DNA from: Mortierella alpina
Lineage: Eukaryota > Mortierellomycota > Mortierellomycetes > Mortierellales > Mortierellaceae
Reading direction: 5' to 3'
Length of the DNA: 64,000 nt
Assembly (NCBI GenBank): GCA_029449245.1
Contig: JANATF010000013.1
Coordinates: 1,426,001 to 1,490,000, forward strand
Both the position numbers and the translations under genes were made by a program. The notes under the pieces were generated by a model. The model searched no databases. It was not told where the DNA came from and saw nothing but the letters and a program-made list of their open reading frames with translations. This document shows positions 54,229 to 64,000 of this stretch, in pieces. Positions within the stretch are counted from its first letter, which is position 1, and every line of letters begins with the position of its first letter.

Positions 54229-57200
54229 GTGGTCCTTTTGTGAGAGCTGTACTTAATCGATGCGCCCTATATCACCCACGCATAATCGTTCCATGGCAGT
54301 TGCAGAAGGAGGAAAAAAGAAAAAACGATACAAGTCAAAAAAAAACATGGCATTAATAAAAAAAACAAATGAAAGATGTTACAAGAAGGAGTGCCTCAGC
54401 TCCTCAGCTTATACAATAGTAAGAAAGTACGCACTGTCTGAGTTCAGCCGATAATTGACCTGTTGATGGTTTGTCGTCTGTGCCTCGTACGGCATGCAAT
54501 GCAGAACCTAATGTTGGCAGTGGTGGCAAATGCACACTTCAGCATGAAAAGGTCCTTTGCCAATCAGTCGCCTTTGCGAAGCAGTTGACTATAGTCTTGA
54601 TTCTACCTGCGTGGGTATTAGGGCACTACTCCTGGAAGGTCTATGCTGACTTGAAGTGTTGACCTTCCAGTCAGGCCACAGCAGTGTCACTCATAAGGCG
54701 CCCTGTAACGTCGTTTCGGTCCGTTTGTGCCTACCTGGTAAGAACTTTTGCACTTGACTTGACATCATGGCATCAAGTCAGAGTACCAAGAGCACTAAAT
54801 CTCGCTCACTCTCTCTCTGATCGTTCTTGAATTGTTCTTGGGTTATGTGGAGGATCATTTGGAGGACTAGTATGTAGTGTAAAGCCAAGGCAGAAATGAA
54901 GTCGAAATATAAAAGTCGACCAGATCCTTTTGCCACCTTATCGGCATAAGGGTTCAACAGTCGATCGAGTGTAGACTGCCATAAAGATTTACGCCGTCGA
55001 CGAATGACTTTTTCACGCAGGCATGTGGTTTGAAAAGAAGATTCTGGCGTCGTGGAACCGTTCTCCATCCCCGACGGAACTCCTATCCGCTCGTGATTCA
55101 GCGCGACGCCTTCTACCTCCAAATGTCCATCTTTTTTTTTTGTCAGTCATGACACAAACATCCTGCGATGAATGGATATCGTATGCGAAGTGTGCGCGGA
55201 TGGCAACTCAGAGCCATATTTGGTCAAGATACATTCCTCTATTCTACTAAGCCGAGAACTGATACAGGCAATTTAGATGACACCCTGGGAATCTTGTGTC
55301 GATGAACGGTCCATCCGAGCCCAGTCCTGAACTGTATGGTTCATTTGTATGGTTCAGCTTCTCATCTCACGGGCGGTTCACCGACCCCTGGATGTTTTTT
55401 TTTTCTTTGCTCTTGCCGAGCGTGGCCCAGTGGAAAGACTTCCGCCAATCAGACAACGGACGATAACGCGCTGCAGAGTCACACGCGTTGTTGCGTTCTC
55501 ATCAAGACGATTGGACATTGGCCCTTGCCTTCTTTTTTCCCAGACTAAAAAACGTTTAACCTATACAACAAGAAGCAAGGGCCGATCGATGTGTCATAAA
55601 CAAACCGCCTGCATACAAACATGCTGAACGGACCGTGTCGGTCTCTTACGAGTAAAACACTTGACATCTAGTTTTCTTTTTACAAAGAAACTTTGTTTTA
55701 TAGTCCATTGTTTTTTCCCAGGTATCCATGAGTTAGCCAAAGAGCTCCAAGAGCTTACTAACAACCGCGGCAGGGTCCTGCCTAGATCAGTGTAAGCTTT
55801 AGTGTAGAAAACAACCAAAACAAAAGGGCGTGCTAACGTAGTCTATAGGAATGTCCGGGGCAGCTACCTAATCGGCATGGTGTTGACAAGTGAGGACATC
55901 GTGTTTGTCTTTTTTTCCAATGTTTACTGGACTTCAGAGTATGATCCAATCCAAACGACCCATTATTTCTCATGCGCGTCAACATCTTCCTTGGCGTTAA
56001 CCCTTCCTCGTTCTCATCGATGGCTGACAGTGGGTCCATGCCATTCACTTAAACTTTCCCACCGATGGCTGATGGGCAAATCGATATTCGTTGTTTTTGC
56101 GGATCGATGAGAAAATGGTTCCTGTCAACAACTACTTTGGGACGATAGCTTGAACGTCCTCAGCCTGAAGTAAACAAATATATAGCAAGAGGTTGTTCGG
56201 CCGAACGTTAGAAGTAGACCAGCAAGGGAAACTTCATCATCAAGACTGTGCGATTAAGCCGCAAGAGCTCACTCGCTCTCTCACTCACTCAGTCTCTCTT
56301 ATAATCGCGCCCTAGGCACAGAGTGCCAGATACACCAACGTGTGTTTTGCCGGAAGGAGGCGCACGACAGCAAGGGTCGCATGCTCTGCTGCAGGATCCA
56401 ATTATAATTGGTGTTGAGTCTTGGCTGACAGCCGTGAGGACCGCGGGTGTTTTCGTCACACGAGAAACGAAAATGTCACCATTGCTGCCGAGTGTGAAGT
56501 GCGATGATGGGCAGGACACGACAAAAAAACATGGGAGCCTGCGGACGGCCAAGCGGCTGAATACATTCTGGTGTTGTTTACGTGTCCGGCATGGAAAGCA
56601 GGGGTCGGTAAGGGAACAGGGGCCGAACCCTGGCGGCGATAAGACGCAATGAGGACGATGCGCGAAATGAGCATGCGTGCGCGCGTGCAACGCTTGGCCA
56701 ATCATCTGCCTCTCTTTGCAAGGAACAGGGGAAGTCGTTGCCGGGCCACACCATGTTTTGCTGTCATGACTAGGGAGAGTGATTGGGACTCTCTCACGCA
56801 GCACGCATCCGCAGTAAAAAATAAAAAAAGGAAAAGTACGAGCAGCAGCCTGACGTTGATAGTCATCGTACTCCCTTACCCGTGTGGCTGTCAGCGGCTA
56901 AATCACTCTCTAAGGGCAAGGAAAGAGAGGGGGCAAATTTATGCCTCCCACTTCGCGTGATCAGTGTGCATCCCAAATTTTCGAGATGCGGCATGAGGAT
57001 CCGGTCAGCAATGAGGACGCCCACTTCTCCTCCCACGCCGGTGACCAGTTCCTATTCGCCGCTTTTTAGTATCTAATGACTTGCCTGAACGTGCCACGGA
57101 TATGGCGCGGTTTGTTTGTGTTGTAGCAAAAGTCCTTGGGATGCGGTCTAAAATTGTCATTTAAACACTGCTAATGTATACTCTCTGTGTATTGATAACT

Positions 57201-57514
57201 TCGTCATCCTCTGGAAGCAACCTCACAATGCACTGTAATATCCAGGGGGATCGAAAGGCAAGATTATCAATGCAGGAGCAGAAAAGGTACAGTACAGTAC
57301 GAGAGCTGAATAGAATAGTAGAATTGATTGTATCCAACGTGAACAAGTCCTTAAGGCCTGTTCTTCGCCAGCTCGAGACGCATGTGTCTTTATGCCCATT
57401 TTCTATAAAAGCCTGACGCACTTCGCGCTAATCGTTCCCATCCCTTTCATACTCATCACCAACTCCACCTTCCTTCCTTCCTTACTACCCACTTCCCCAC
57501 ACCCCTTCCCTAAA
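54229..57514. other. 3.3-kb gene-poor stretch
   Basis: The longest gap in the window. I found no open frame with family resemblance or consistent splice structure. Visible features are an A-rich stretch at about 54314-54369, homopolymer T-runs (55131-55140, 55396-55404) and the carboxypeptidase TATA box at the end. It may contain decayed or lineage-specific sequence I cannot recognise. Confidence 0.4.
57404..57410 (+). promoter_or_regulatory. TATA box of carboxypeptidase gene
   Basis: TATAAAA lies 111 bp upstream of the ATG at 57515, followed by a pyrimidine-rich leader. Confidence 0.6.
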
Positions 57515-59005
57515 ATGAAGTTCGCTCTACTTTCCCTCTCGGCTGTTGCTGCCCTGTCGGTCCTGCTGACTCCTGCGGTCGCGCTCCCAACTCTTGCTCC
57601 TATCCCCGTTTCCTACGACCAACATCGCGTGGTTCGTATTCAAGTCCGTAACGAGGCCGAGCTGAAGGCACTGAGCGATAACGAGAATGCTCTCGATTTC
57701 GACTACTTCACACACGAGAAGAACATCGGTGGCCATGTTGATGTCCGCATCTCTCCATCCTCGTTTCCCAAGTTCCAGGCTTTAAACCTTGAGTACACAA
57801 CTTTGATCGATAACTTGCAGACCGTCCTTGACGAAGAGAAGCAAGCCGATGCAAAGTTCCAGCAGGTCTGGGCTGCTTCCAACAAGAACAAGAACGGCGG
57901 ATGGTCAGGCATTCAGGGAGGAGATGTCACAGCATCTTTTGATGACACTTGGTACCAGGGTTACCACACGTACGCTGACCATCAAGCCTGGCTCAAGGAG
58001 AAGATCACCCAAAACTCGGGTAAAGCCTCTGGATTCAGCGCTGGTAAGACCTTCCAGGGTCGTGAGCAAGCCGGTATCAAGATCGGAAGCGGCCCCAACC
58101 ATATTGTCTTCCATGGTACTCAGCACGCCCGCGAGTGGATCGGAACTATGGTCGTTGAGTATGTCGTCCTACTTTTCTCTTTTTTTTTTTTGTCCCACGA
58201 CAACATTGCTTACACGTTTCACCTTACTTGTCTCTGTTTAGATACCTCATTGAGCAGCTGTTGAAGGGCACAGACACGCGCGTAGCCGGCTACTTGTCAA
58301 AGTACACCTTCCACGTCATCCCCATCATGAACCCCGATGGATTTGTCATTACCCAGACTAATGACCGTATGCATCGCAAGAACGCTCAATCTAACGGCGG
58401 ATGCCTCGGCACGGACAGTACGTCTGCGCATCATGAAAACACGCTAAAGCACTCGTCTTTCTTCCCCCTTCGCTCTCTAACGCTTTCGTCATTCTGCGTC
58501 CCTTCTCGTAGCCAACCGCAACTGGGGCTACAAGTGGAACACTGGCGGTTCCTCGACTAACCCTTGCGCTCAGGACTACATGGGCACTAGTGCTTTCTCG
58601 GCACCCGAGGCCAAAAACATTGCCGATTACCTTAAGAGCCTTCCCAAAGTTGTCTCCTACATTGACTTCCATTCGTACTCTCAGCTTTGGATGACCCCCT
58701 GGGGCTACAGCGGCACTCGCCCTCCCACCTACAACTACATGAACGGACTCGCCATCAAGGCTGCTGCTGCCCTTAAAGCCGTCCATGGCACTTCCTTCGT
58801 GACCGGAGACATCTACAACACCATCTACCCTGCCTCGGGTAGCTCTGTTGATTATGCCCTCAGCATTGGTGTTGGTGCTCCATTCGCAGTCGAGTTGAGA
58901 GACAAGGGAACTTATGGTTTCTCTCTGCCTGCCAACCAGATCCTCCCTTCAGGTCGCGAGACCTGGGCTGCCTTCGCAGCCATTCTGGACAACCTCCAGG
59001 TGTAA
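57515..59005 (+). CDS. Secreted M14A metallocarboxypeptidase
   Basis: Zinc carboxypeptidase of the A/B type, made as a secreted zymogen. Exons are 57515-58158, 58242-58417 and 58512-59005; 437 residues. A signal peptide (MKFALLSLSAVAALSVLLTPAVA) and a propeptide (about 25-115) precede the catalytic domain. Zn ligands are His204 and Glu207 (QHAREW) and His327 (DFHSYSQ). Substrate-binding residues lie in TNRNW (274-278). The catalytic Glu is Glu401 in AVELRDKG. The aromatic loop YPASGSSVDYA is also present. All key residues are there, so the enzyme should be active. An extracellular nutritional protease role is inferred. Confidence 0.93.
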
Positions 59006-60136
59006 AATGATTGTACAGGAGAGAAAAAAAGACTCGGAACCACGGGAGATGATTCAACGATGCTAGTGAAGTATACATCTCCTCTCCGAAGACCAAATAG
59101 CCCGACGATCCTGGTGATCTATCCTTCATACCCCTTCTCCCCCTCGACCTCACACACACACCCAAAAAAAAAGAGCAAAAGCAGTCAGCGAGGCCTCGAC
59201 TTTTTAATAATAAATTCAAAATGCACGAGCAGGGCTCGGGCGCTTCTTATTCTTCGTCCCCACTAAGCCGGCTGTTGCCGACACTGCTCAATTGCTCCGA
59301 TTGTGCACCAGTCACGGCACCCCTAGGTTTCTGCCAGGGGGTATAAATGACAGCTCGCAATGAGGAAGTTGTTTGGGTCCTTTGTACTCCGGGCGGTTAT
59401 TATTGTCGTGTGTCCTCCTCTTCCCTAGAGGGCTCAATCTACAAGCTTCCCTAGAGAAGGTCCTCTTCGGAGAGATCAGCTCGGCAAGCTGGAGCTCATG
59501 CCACACCAATGGCGTGTCTGTTCCTTACCATGCCGAATACATCGCCTTTATATCTTATTATCTCAGATCAAAACATTCATCCCCTTTGAAATCTCAAGAC
59601 GTCCATGACAACAACGTGAGGAGTCGCAATGTTTTTTTTGAAGCACTATTGGTTTTACAAACAGTATGACTGGTCTTGCACTTTACCTTGATCTCACTGG
59701 CCCCCCTTGGTCGCTGAGCGCGGGTATTGACGAAAATAGTGTCGAGGGTGTCGAGACGAAGGAGAGAGAAACATGCCTCACTGAGTGGTTCGCTCAAGAA
59801 CTGTGCGTAATTGCACTCTCGCCAGCTGGGCTATGAGAAGCCGAGAAATAAATAGACGGCAACCCTAATCTCACACCCCGACATTCGCGTGCTGTTTATA
59901 GTCAGCTAGCTCTCTTTGTCGCCCGCCCAGCCAGGGATCATCCGCTGGCATGTTCGCTGTTCTCTGTGAGTGCCGCACCTTTTAGTCCAGGCACGGCTTC
60001 CAACCAACAACAGCACACTCCACACACTCTCTGTGCTTATTTGAGGCCAGGAGGTCCGTTGCACACCCCACCGCACTCCCTTTATTTCCCTTTCTTTCCT
60101 TTTCACACCTGCACTCCACTGCTTCCTTCCCATGAC
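59006..60136. other. Intergenic
   Basis: 3' flank of the carboxypeptidase and promoter/leader of the F-box gene. No gene or clear repeat seen. Confidence 0.4.
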
Positions 60137-61741
60137 ATGAACCAGCGTCCCAACCCGCTCGAAATCCCCGAAATCCTTGCGCGCGTGGGACTGTACATCC
60201 CACTGTGGATGAAGAGCATCCCAAACGCACACCTTCGTCGCAGCGGCACCACATCCACGACCCTCCGGAGCCTGCGTCCCATCTTTGATCCCCAGTACCT
60301 GCTAGCGTGCATCCTGGTCAACAGGACATGGCACGACATCCTCCTGCCCATCCTCTGGTTCACCTTTGACGACACCTACTCGCGGTCGACTTCGCCCGTC
60401 GCCATCGCCAACCTCTCTCGTCACCATGCCCACTTTCGCATCCTCGAGCTCTCTCGTTCCTGTCCAACCATCCTCTCATTCCCACTCAAACATCTACCGC
60501 ACAATCTCATCCACCTCGACCTGTCTGGACTCGACAACAACGAGTGGACCAAGGAACTGGTCCTCCAAAACCCTCGCCTCCAGAGCCTGCACTGGCAAGG
60601 CGGAGACTTTCACCGCGATGACTATGGCACCCTGGATGGCTTGGCGCTCTCGAAAAAACTGAATAGACTGCAGGAGCTGCACCTGGAGTGCTGGAGGATC
60701 GACAAAGGGTTCATGGCCCTACTGAGGCGAAACCCGTCATTGAGGACCGTATCGCTAGACTTTGTCACAGGAGAGATCGACGAACTAAATACCCACCCTG
60801 CCACGGTCGGAGCCAGTGTAACACATGATACCCATGGGTTGGAGAAAGACCCATATGACCACGACGATGATGATGACGAAGAAGTGCTGCTGCCTAACAT
60901 GACAAGTCTAACCGTCTGTAAGGATGTTGGTAGTGGAGCACTGGAGGCATTGGTGCGACTCTGTCCCAAACTAGAAGAGCTGTCCTGGATGGGGTCGCAT
61001 GATGGGGACTTGCGGTCCCTGGCCACCAACATCCAGCAAAGATGCCCTTCAATCTCGGCCTTGACGTACTCCACCGTGGAGGTCATGGAGGACGAGTCTG
61101 CGTATGCAGGCCTTATCGGAGGACTCACGGGGCTAGTAGAGCTCCAGATCCGGATCCCATCGCTCGACCATTTGTTCACGGACGCGTTGCTAAAGCACGC
61201 CAACACACTGGAAGTCTTGGATCTGAGGATTCAACGGGACCGAAACACTCAACCGACCCAGAGAGCGGACCTACGCAGGATCCTTGAAGGTTGTCATCAG
61301 ATTACCGCCCTCTCCATTGAAGGGTCTTCATCGAAGGCGTCCGACTTGTTTACGTTCAATTGGGCATGTCTGCGACTTCACCGACTTTTCCTATCGGGTC
61401 TCCATCCATTGACAAAGGGACATGCGCTGGAGAGCGACAACGCGGCTGTTGCGGCCATGTATGGATGGGCGACGCTCTCACGGACGGGTGGCGAATACTC
61501 GACCTCATCGACTGCTGGTCGGTACGATGACCCTGGGATCGAGTCCATGTCAGGGATGGGAACAGCATCTGAACTGGAGCAGCAATATGGCGCAGAGCAG
61601 CTCATGGCACCCAAGGTGTCAACCTCGTTCCTACGAGGTCTGCTTTTGCAGGTTCAGAACCTGACCCACATGCAATCGTTTGTATTGAACGGGGTCGAGT
61701 ACACGCGAACATCCGATCATCTTGGACCTTATTCGGGTTAG
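60137..61741 (+). CDS. F-box/LRR protein
   Basis: Intronless frame of 534 residues; the first in-frame ATG is at 60137. The N-terminus carries an F-box-like segment (LEIPEILARVGLYI ... LLACILVNRTWHDILLPILW, residues about 8-75). Leucine-rich repeats follow (LIHLDLSGLDNNEW; RLQSLHWQG; RLQELHLECWRID; SLRTVSLDFV; KLEELSWMGS; LEVLDLRIQ; RLHRLFLSGLH). An acidic insert (DHDDDDDEE) lies near residue 236. Probably an SCF ubiquitin-ligase substrate receptor. It heads a plus-strand cluster with an F-box relic and another F-box gene downstream, though it is clearly more diverged from those two. Confidence 0.82.
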   Translation: MNQRPNPLEIPEILARVGLYIPLWMKSIPNAHLRRSGTTSTTLRSLRPIFDPQYLLACILVNRTWHDILLPILWFTFDDTYSRSTSPVAIANLSRHHAHFRILELSRSCPTILSFPLKHLPHNLIHLDLSGLDNNEWTKELVLQNPRLQSLHWQGGDFHRDDYGTLDGLALSKKLNRLQELHLECWRIDKGFMALLRRNPSLRTVSLDFVTGEIDELNTHPATVGASVTHDTHGLEKDPYDHDDDDDEEVLLPNMTSLTVCKDVGSGALEALVRLCPKLEELSWMGSHDGDLRSLATNIQQRCPSISALTYSTVEVMEDESAYAGLIGGLTGLVELQIRIPSLDHLFTDALLKHANTLEVLDLRIQRDRNTQPTQRADLRRILEGCHQITALSIEGSSSKASDLFTFNWACLRLHRLFLSGLHPLTKGHALESDNAAVAAMYGWATLSRTGGEYSTSSTAGRYDDPGIESMSGMGTASELEQQYGAEQLMAPKVSTSFLRGLLLQVQNLTHMQSFVLNGVEYTRTSDHLGPYSG

Positions 61742-61994
61742 ACAGCAATGTTGCCGTTGGGCCCTTAGTCAATAAAATGGCACGCACTAGCTGGAGATGG
61801 TCAGTAAGCGTTAGTGCTATGGTCTTACCAAAGCAACTGCATGTTTCTATTTACCCATCGCGACAGTCTGTTGCCGCAGGTCTTGGCCATTTCTGATGAG
61901 AGGAGTTCGTGTCACATCAGAGACGTGAGCAATTGAGCACTTTCAGCAGCAACAGTTCCCTTCCGCCATTTCTTCATCTCTTGATTCCTCATTC

Positions 61995-62862
61995 ATAATC
62001 GCAACTCGCCGCAGTCGAGGTCTTTGAGACTCCTGAGCTCTCCATTCTCGTCATTGACCAACTGGATAGAGCGGACCTTGTTGTGTGCGCTGGTTCACCG
62101 GACTTGGCACAAGACCGTTCTCCCGCTCCTGTATCGCACGTTCCTGATCGGTGACCGTTGCAGTCCTCTCTGTCCGTCTTTCAATGAAACCAAATGGGAT
62201 ACGTTTAGGAAGCACAGCTTGCACATACGGCTGCCCGAGATCTCGAGCCGAGGAAAACGCGACCTGTCTTTTTGATTTTAACTGCACCCACCTGACAGAT
62301 CTCTACCTTCACCTCCAACTCTCTGCAAACACTTCAATGAATGCGCTATGGTCTTTGGGCCTCCTGAAGCTGATCTCTTAACACCCGCGTATTTTAACAC
62401 TCAGCCTAATGATGTATGACTACCCAGTTGTCAATGACATTGAGTTTCAGTTGGTGGAACTTGCCCTACTCAGATGCATGCCAGGAGTCAAGAAACTGGT
62501 TATCGCCGGCCTAGCGTTTCGAACCGGCGACAAATCTCGCGCCGGGCGCGCCGAGTGCTGAAAATGGTCGTCGCCGGCGCGCCACTCGGCGACCATAAAT
62601 AGCTACTTCTCACTGAAGATACCCCTCCGATGATGCCATAGACTGGCAAGACTGCTAGGCCTATACCTCCTCCCCTCCGTAAAAAAAGTCGCCGACGGCG
62701 ACCTAAATCTCGTCGGCGGCGCGCCGGGCTCACAAGAAATGGGTTCGCCGGGCGCGCCGGACGCCGGTTCGAATCGCTACGCCGGCCCAAGTATGGAGGA
62801 GAGCTCTGTCGATGAGATTATGCGTTGCGCATACAGGGGCTGGAGGAGCTGGACGTGACTAT
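61995..62862 (+). pseudogene. F-box/LRR relic, disrupted by a MITE
   Basis: Collinear with the intact gene at 63261. The start region reads AATCGCAACTCGCCGCAG where the intact copy has ATGTCGAAACTCGCCGCG, so the ATG is lost. Shared peptides include LAAVEVFETPELSILVI and RTWHKTVLPLLY. Further on, HLTDLYLHLQL, LWSLGLLKLIS and the region of EIMRCA also match. They fall in different frames, with frame changes near 62070-62085 and 62270-62280. A TIR element is inserted at 62512. Similarity to the intact copy fades after about 62862. No function expected. Confidence 0.85.
62512..62779. mobile_element. hAT-like MITE (non-autonomous)
   Basis: Terminal inverted repeats of 18 bp: TAGCGTTTCGAACCGGCG at 62512-62529 and its complement at 62762-62779, with one mismatch. 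Both sides carry the 8-bp direct repeat CGCCGGCC (62504-62511 and 62780-62787), which fits a hAT-type target-site duplication. The 268-bp element is very GC/CpG-rich against its surroundings and encodes no protein. Removing the element and one repeat restores alignment to the intact F-box paralogue. Assignment to hAT rests on TSD length and TIR form only. Confidence 0.8.
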
Positions 62863-63260
62863 GGACCGGCGAAGCGCTTTATCGATATCATGCCGACGGC
62901 TATTACAGCCCTGAGGAATACGCCGCGCTGATAGAAGAAACGATCCCAGATGATCCATGGGTGCATCTGGATCTGATGTGGAAGCCCGATCTCCAGAGTC
63001 ATATCCGCTTCATGGCCACTTGAGGCTGGAACTAATAATTGCCGCTCCATCTCTCTTTGAGAGGAGCTGGAGTTACCGGAGACGGGGAATGGCTATGTAG
63101 CCTTACCTGGCAGAAGTAGCACGTTTGATCATAGACATTTTATGGTGTCACGCATGCGCGTAGGGATGTTGGCGTCACGTCACATAAATAGGTCTGTCAG
63201 CAGCTACCGCCCTCGTCTATCATCTTTTCGGCTTTTCGTCTCTTCATCTCCACATTCACG
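62863..63260. other. Spacer between F-box relic and F-box gene
   Basis: The first part may be further decayed relic sequence. The last 100 bp form the promoter/leader of the 63261 gene, with CACATAAATAGG near 63181-63192. Confidence 0.4.
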
Positions 63261-64000
63261 ATGTCGAAACTCGCCGCGATCAAAGTCTTTGAGATTCCCG
63301 AACTTGCCATTCTTGTCTTTAACCACTTGAAGAAAGTCGACCTTACTGCCTGCGCACTAGGCCACAGCGCCTGGTACGAAGCCGTGATCCCCTTTATCTA
63401 TCACAGTATTACGATCCACTCGACGTCGAGGTTTCTTGGGCGGTCTCTCGATGAAGACTTTTGGAATAGTTTCAAGAAGTATAGCATTTACATGCGACTG
63501 CTCGAGGTCGATAGCTCGTCAATACACGACATTATCTCCTTTGGGTTTAGTTGCATAAGCCTGACGGATCTCCGCCTCGATATTAGTGAGGACGGTTCAA
63601 CGAACTGGCTATGGTCTTGGGGGTTACTCAAGTTGATCTCCAACAATCCGGGCATCTCGTCACTCGAGCTAAGAGCGCGTTCCGGCTCTCTCGTCACTTT
63701 TGACCACCATTTAGTGGTGATTGGCCTACTTAGATACATACCGCGGCTCAAGAAGCTTCTTATCACCGCCACATGTATTGGGCAACGTGCTGTCGATGAA
63801 ATCATGCGTTGTGCACACAGGCTGGAGGAGTTGTCTTTGAATATCAACCATATCGATAAGAGCCCCATTCCCAGGTCCAGTCAACAGCGCACCGGGTTTG
63901 TTCTGAGATTGCCCGTCACCCAGTTCCCCCTGAAGGACCATGATAACGATGACAATAATCATGATGGGCCGTACATTTCTGATTCTCAAGGTCGCAGGTG
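63261..64000 (+). CDS. F-box/LRR protein, 3' end beyond window
   Basis: Starts at ATG 63261 and stays open for 246 complete codons to the window edge, with no stop. The F-box-like N-terminus is IPELAILVFNHLKKVDLTAC followed by WYEAVIPFIYHS. Leucine-rich segments follow (SCISLTDLRLDI, LLKLISNNPGISSLELRA, LLRYIPRLKKLLI, CAHRLEELSLNI). Its upstream neighbour is a mutated paralogue broken by a MITE, so this appears to be the retained copy. The role as an SCF substrate adaptor is inferred from the fold. Confidence 0.8.
   Translation, partial: MSKLAAIKVFEIPELAILVFNHLKKVDLTACALGHSAWYEAVIPFIYHSITIHSTSRFLGRSLDEDFWNSFKKYSIYMRLLEVDSSSIHDIISFGFSCISLTDLRLDISEDGSTNWLWSWGLLKLISNNPGISSLELRARSGSLVTFDHHLVVIGLLRYIPRLKKLLITATCIGQRAVDEIMRCAHRLEELSLNINHIDKSPIPRSSQQRTGFVLRLPVTQFPLKDHDNDDNNHDGPYISDSQGRR

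Noticed and set aside
54778-55122. Possible small genes in the 54.2-57.5 kb gap
   Set aside because: Open frames are short, lack splice partners, signal peptides or recognisable motifs, and have non-coding-like composition.
55410-55500. tRNA-like A-box (TGGCCCAGTGG) on the plus strand
   Set aside because: No B-box at the right distance and no pairing acceptor stem. One motif alone is not a tRNA.
59966-60136. Upstream extension of the F-box protein at 60137
   Set aside because: Begins at a GTG in CT-rich leader sequence; no ATG is available until 60137.

Overview
The window is nuclear DNA from a filamentous, early-diverging fungus. I infer Mortierellomycotina or a close Mucoromycota relative. 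Genes are dense and lie on both strands. Most introns are short (about 70-160 nt) with GTNNGT donors and AG acceptors. The gene set is fungal: an Sct1/Gpt2-type acyltransferase, a UPF0658 Golgi membrane protein, Hda1, malate synthase and GPI-anchored wall proteins. It also keeps genes that budding yeasts lack or have strongly altered, such as an ERMARD/C6orf70 homologue, an ERGIC-53-type lectin ending in a dilysine motif, and HYPK. The exact taxon is inference. All gene models are mine, built by joining exons by eye from splice sites, reading frame and family conservation.

Layout. 1-3.1 kb: two ribosome-associated factors in a row, SSZ1 (RAC) and HYPK (NatA). 3.2-6.5 kb: a small hydrophilic protein, a near-perfect hairpin and the CCAAT-factor subunit HAP2/NF-YA. 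6.9-8.9 kb: an ERGIC-53-type cargo lectin (minus strand). 10.7-22.2 kb (all plus): an unknown Ser-rich protein, a glycerol-3-phosphate acyltransferase, a Golgi membrane protein and an orphan two-TM surface protein. 22.5-28.5 kb: the least ordinary region, where two ~1.2-kb direct repeats flank a CCR4/Ngl-like nuclease gene and a third, older copy sits directly downstream of that gene. 29-47.9 kb (all minus): a PHD-finger protein, an F-box protein, HDA1, ERMARD, malate synthase and SPB1. 48.8-54.2 kb (plus): an eIF5-like protein and two GPI-anchored surface proteins. 54.2-57.5 kb: a gene-poor stretch. 57.5-64 kb (plus): a secreted M14 carboxypeptidase, an F-box/LRR protein, an F-box relic broken by a hAT-like MITE, and a younger F-box paralogue that runs off the window end.

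There is no operon-like system. Functional threads are co-translational protein biogenesis and ribosome assembly or initiation (SSZ1, HYPK, SPB1, eIF5-like), chromatin and transcription (HAP2, PHD protein, HDA1), secretory pathway and wall (lectin, UPF0658, GPI proteins, carboxypeptidase) and lipid or C2 metabolism (acyltransferase, malate synthase). The best leads for new biology are the repeat-flanked nuclease locus and the MITE-interrupted F-box relic.
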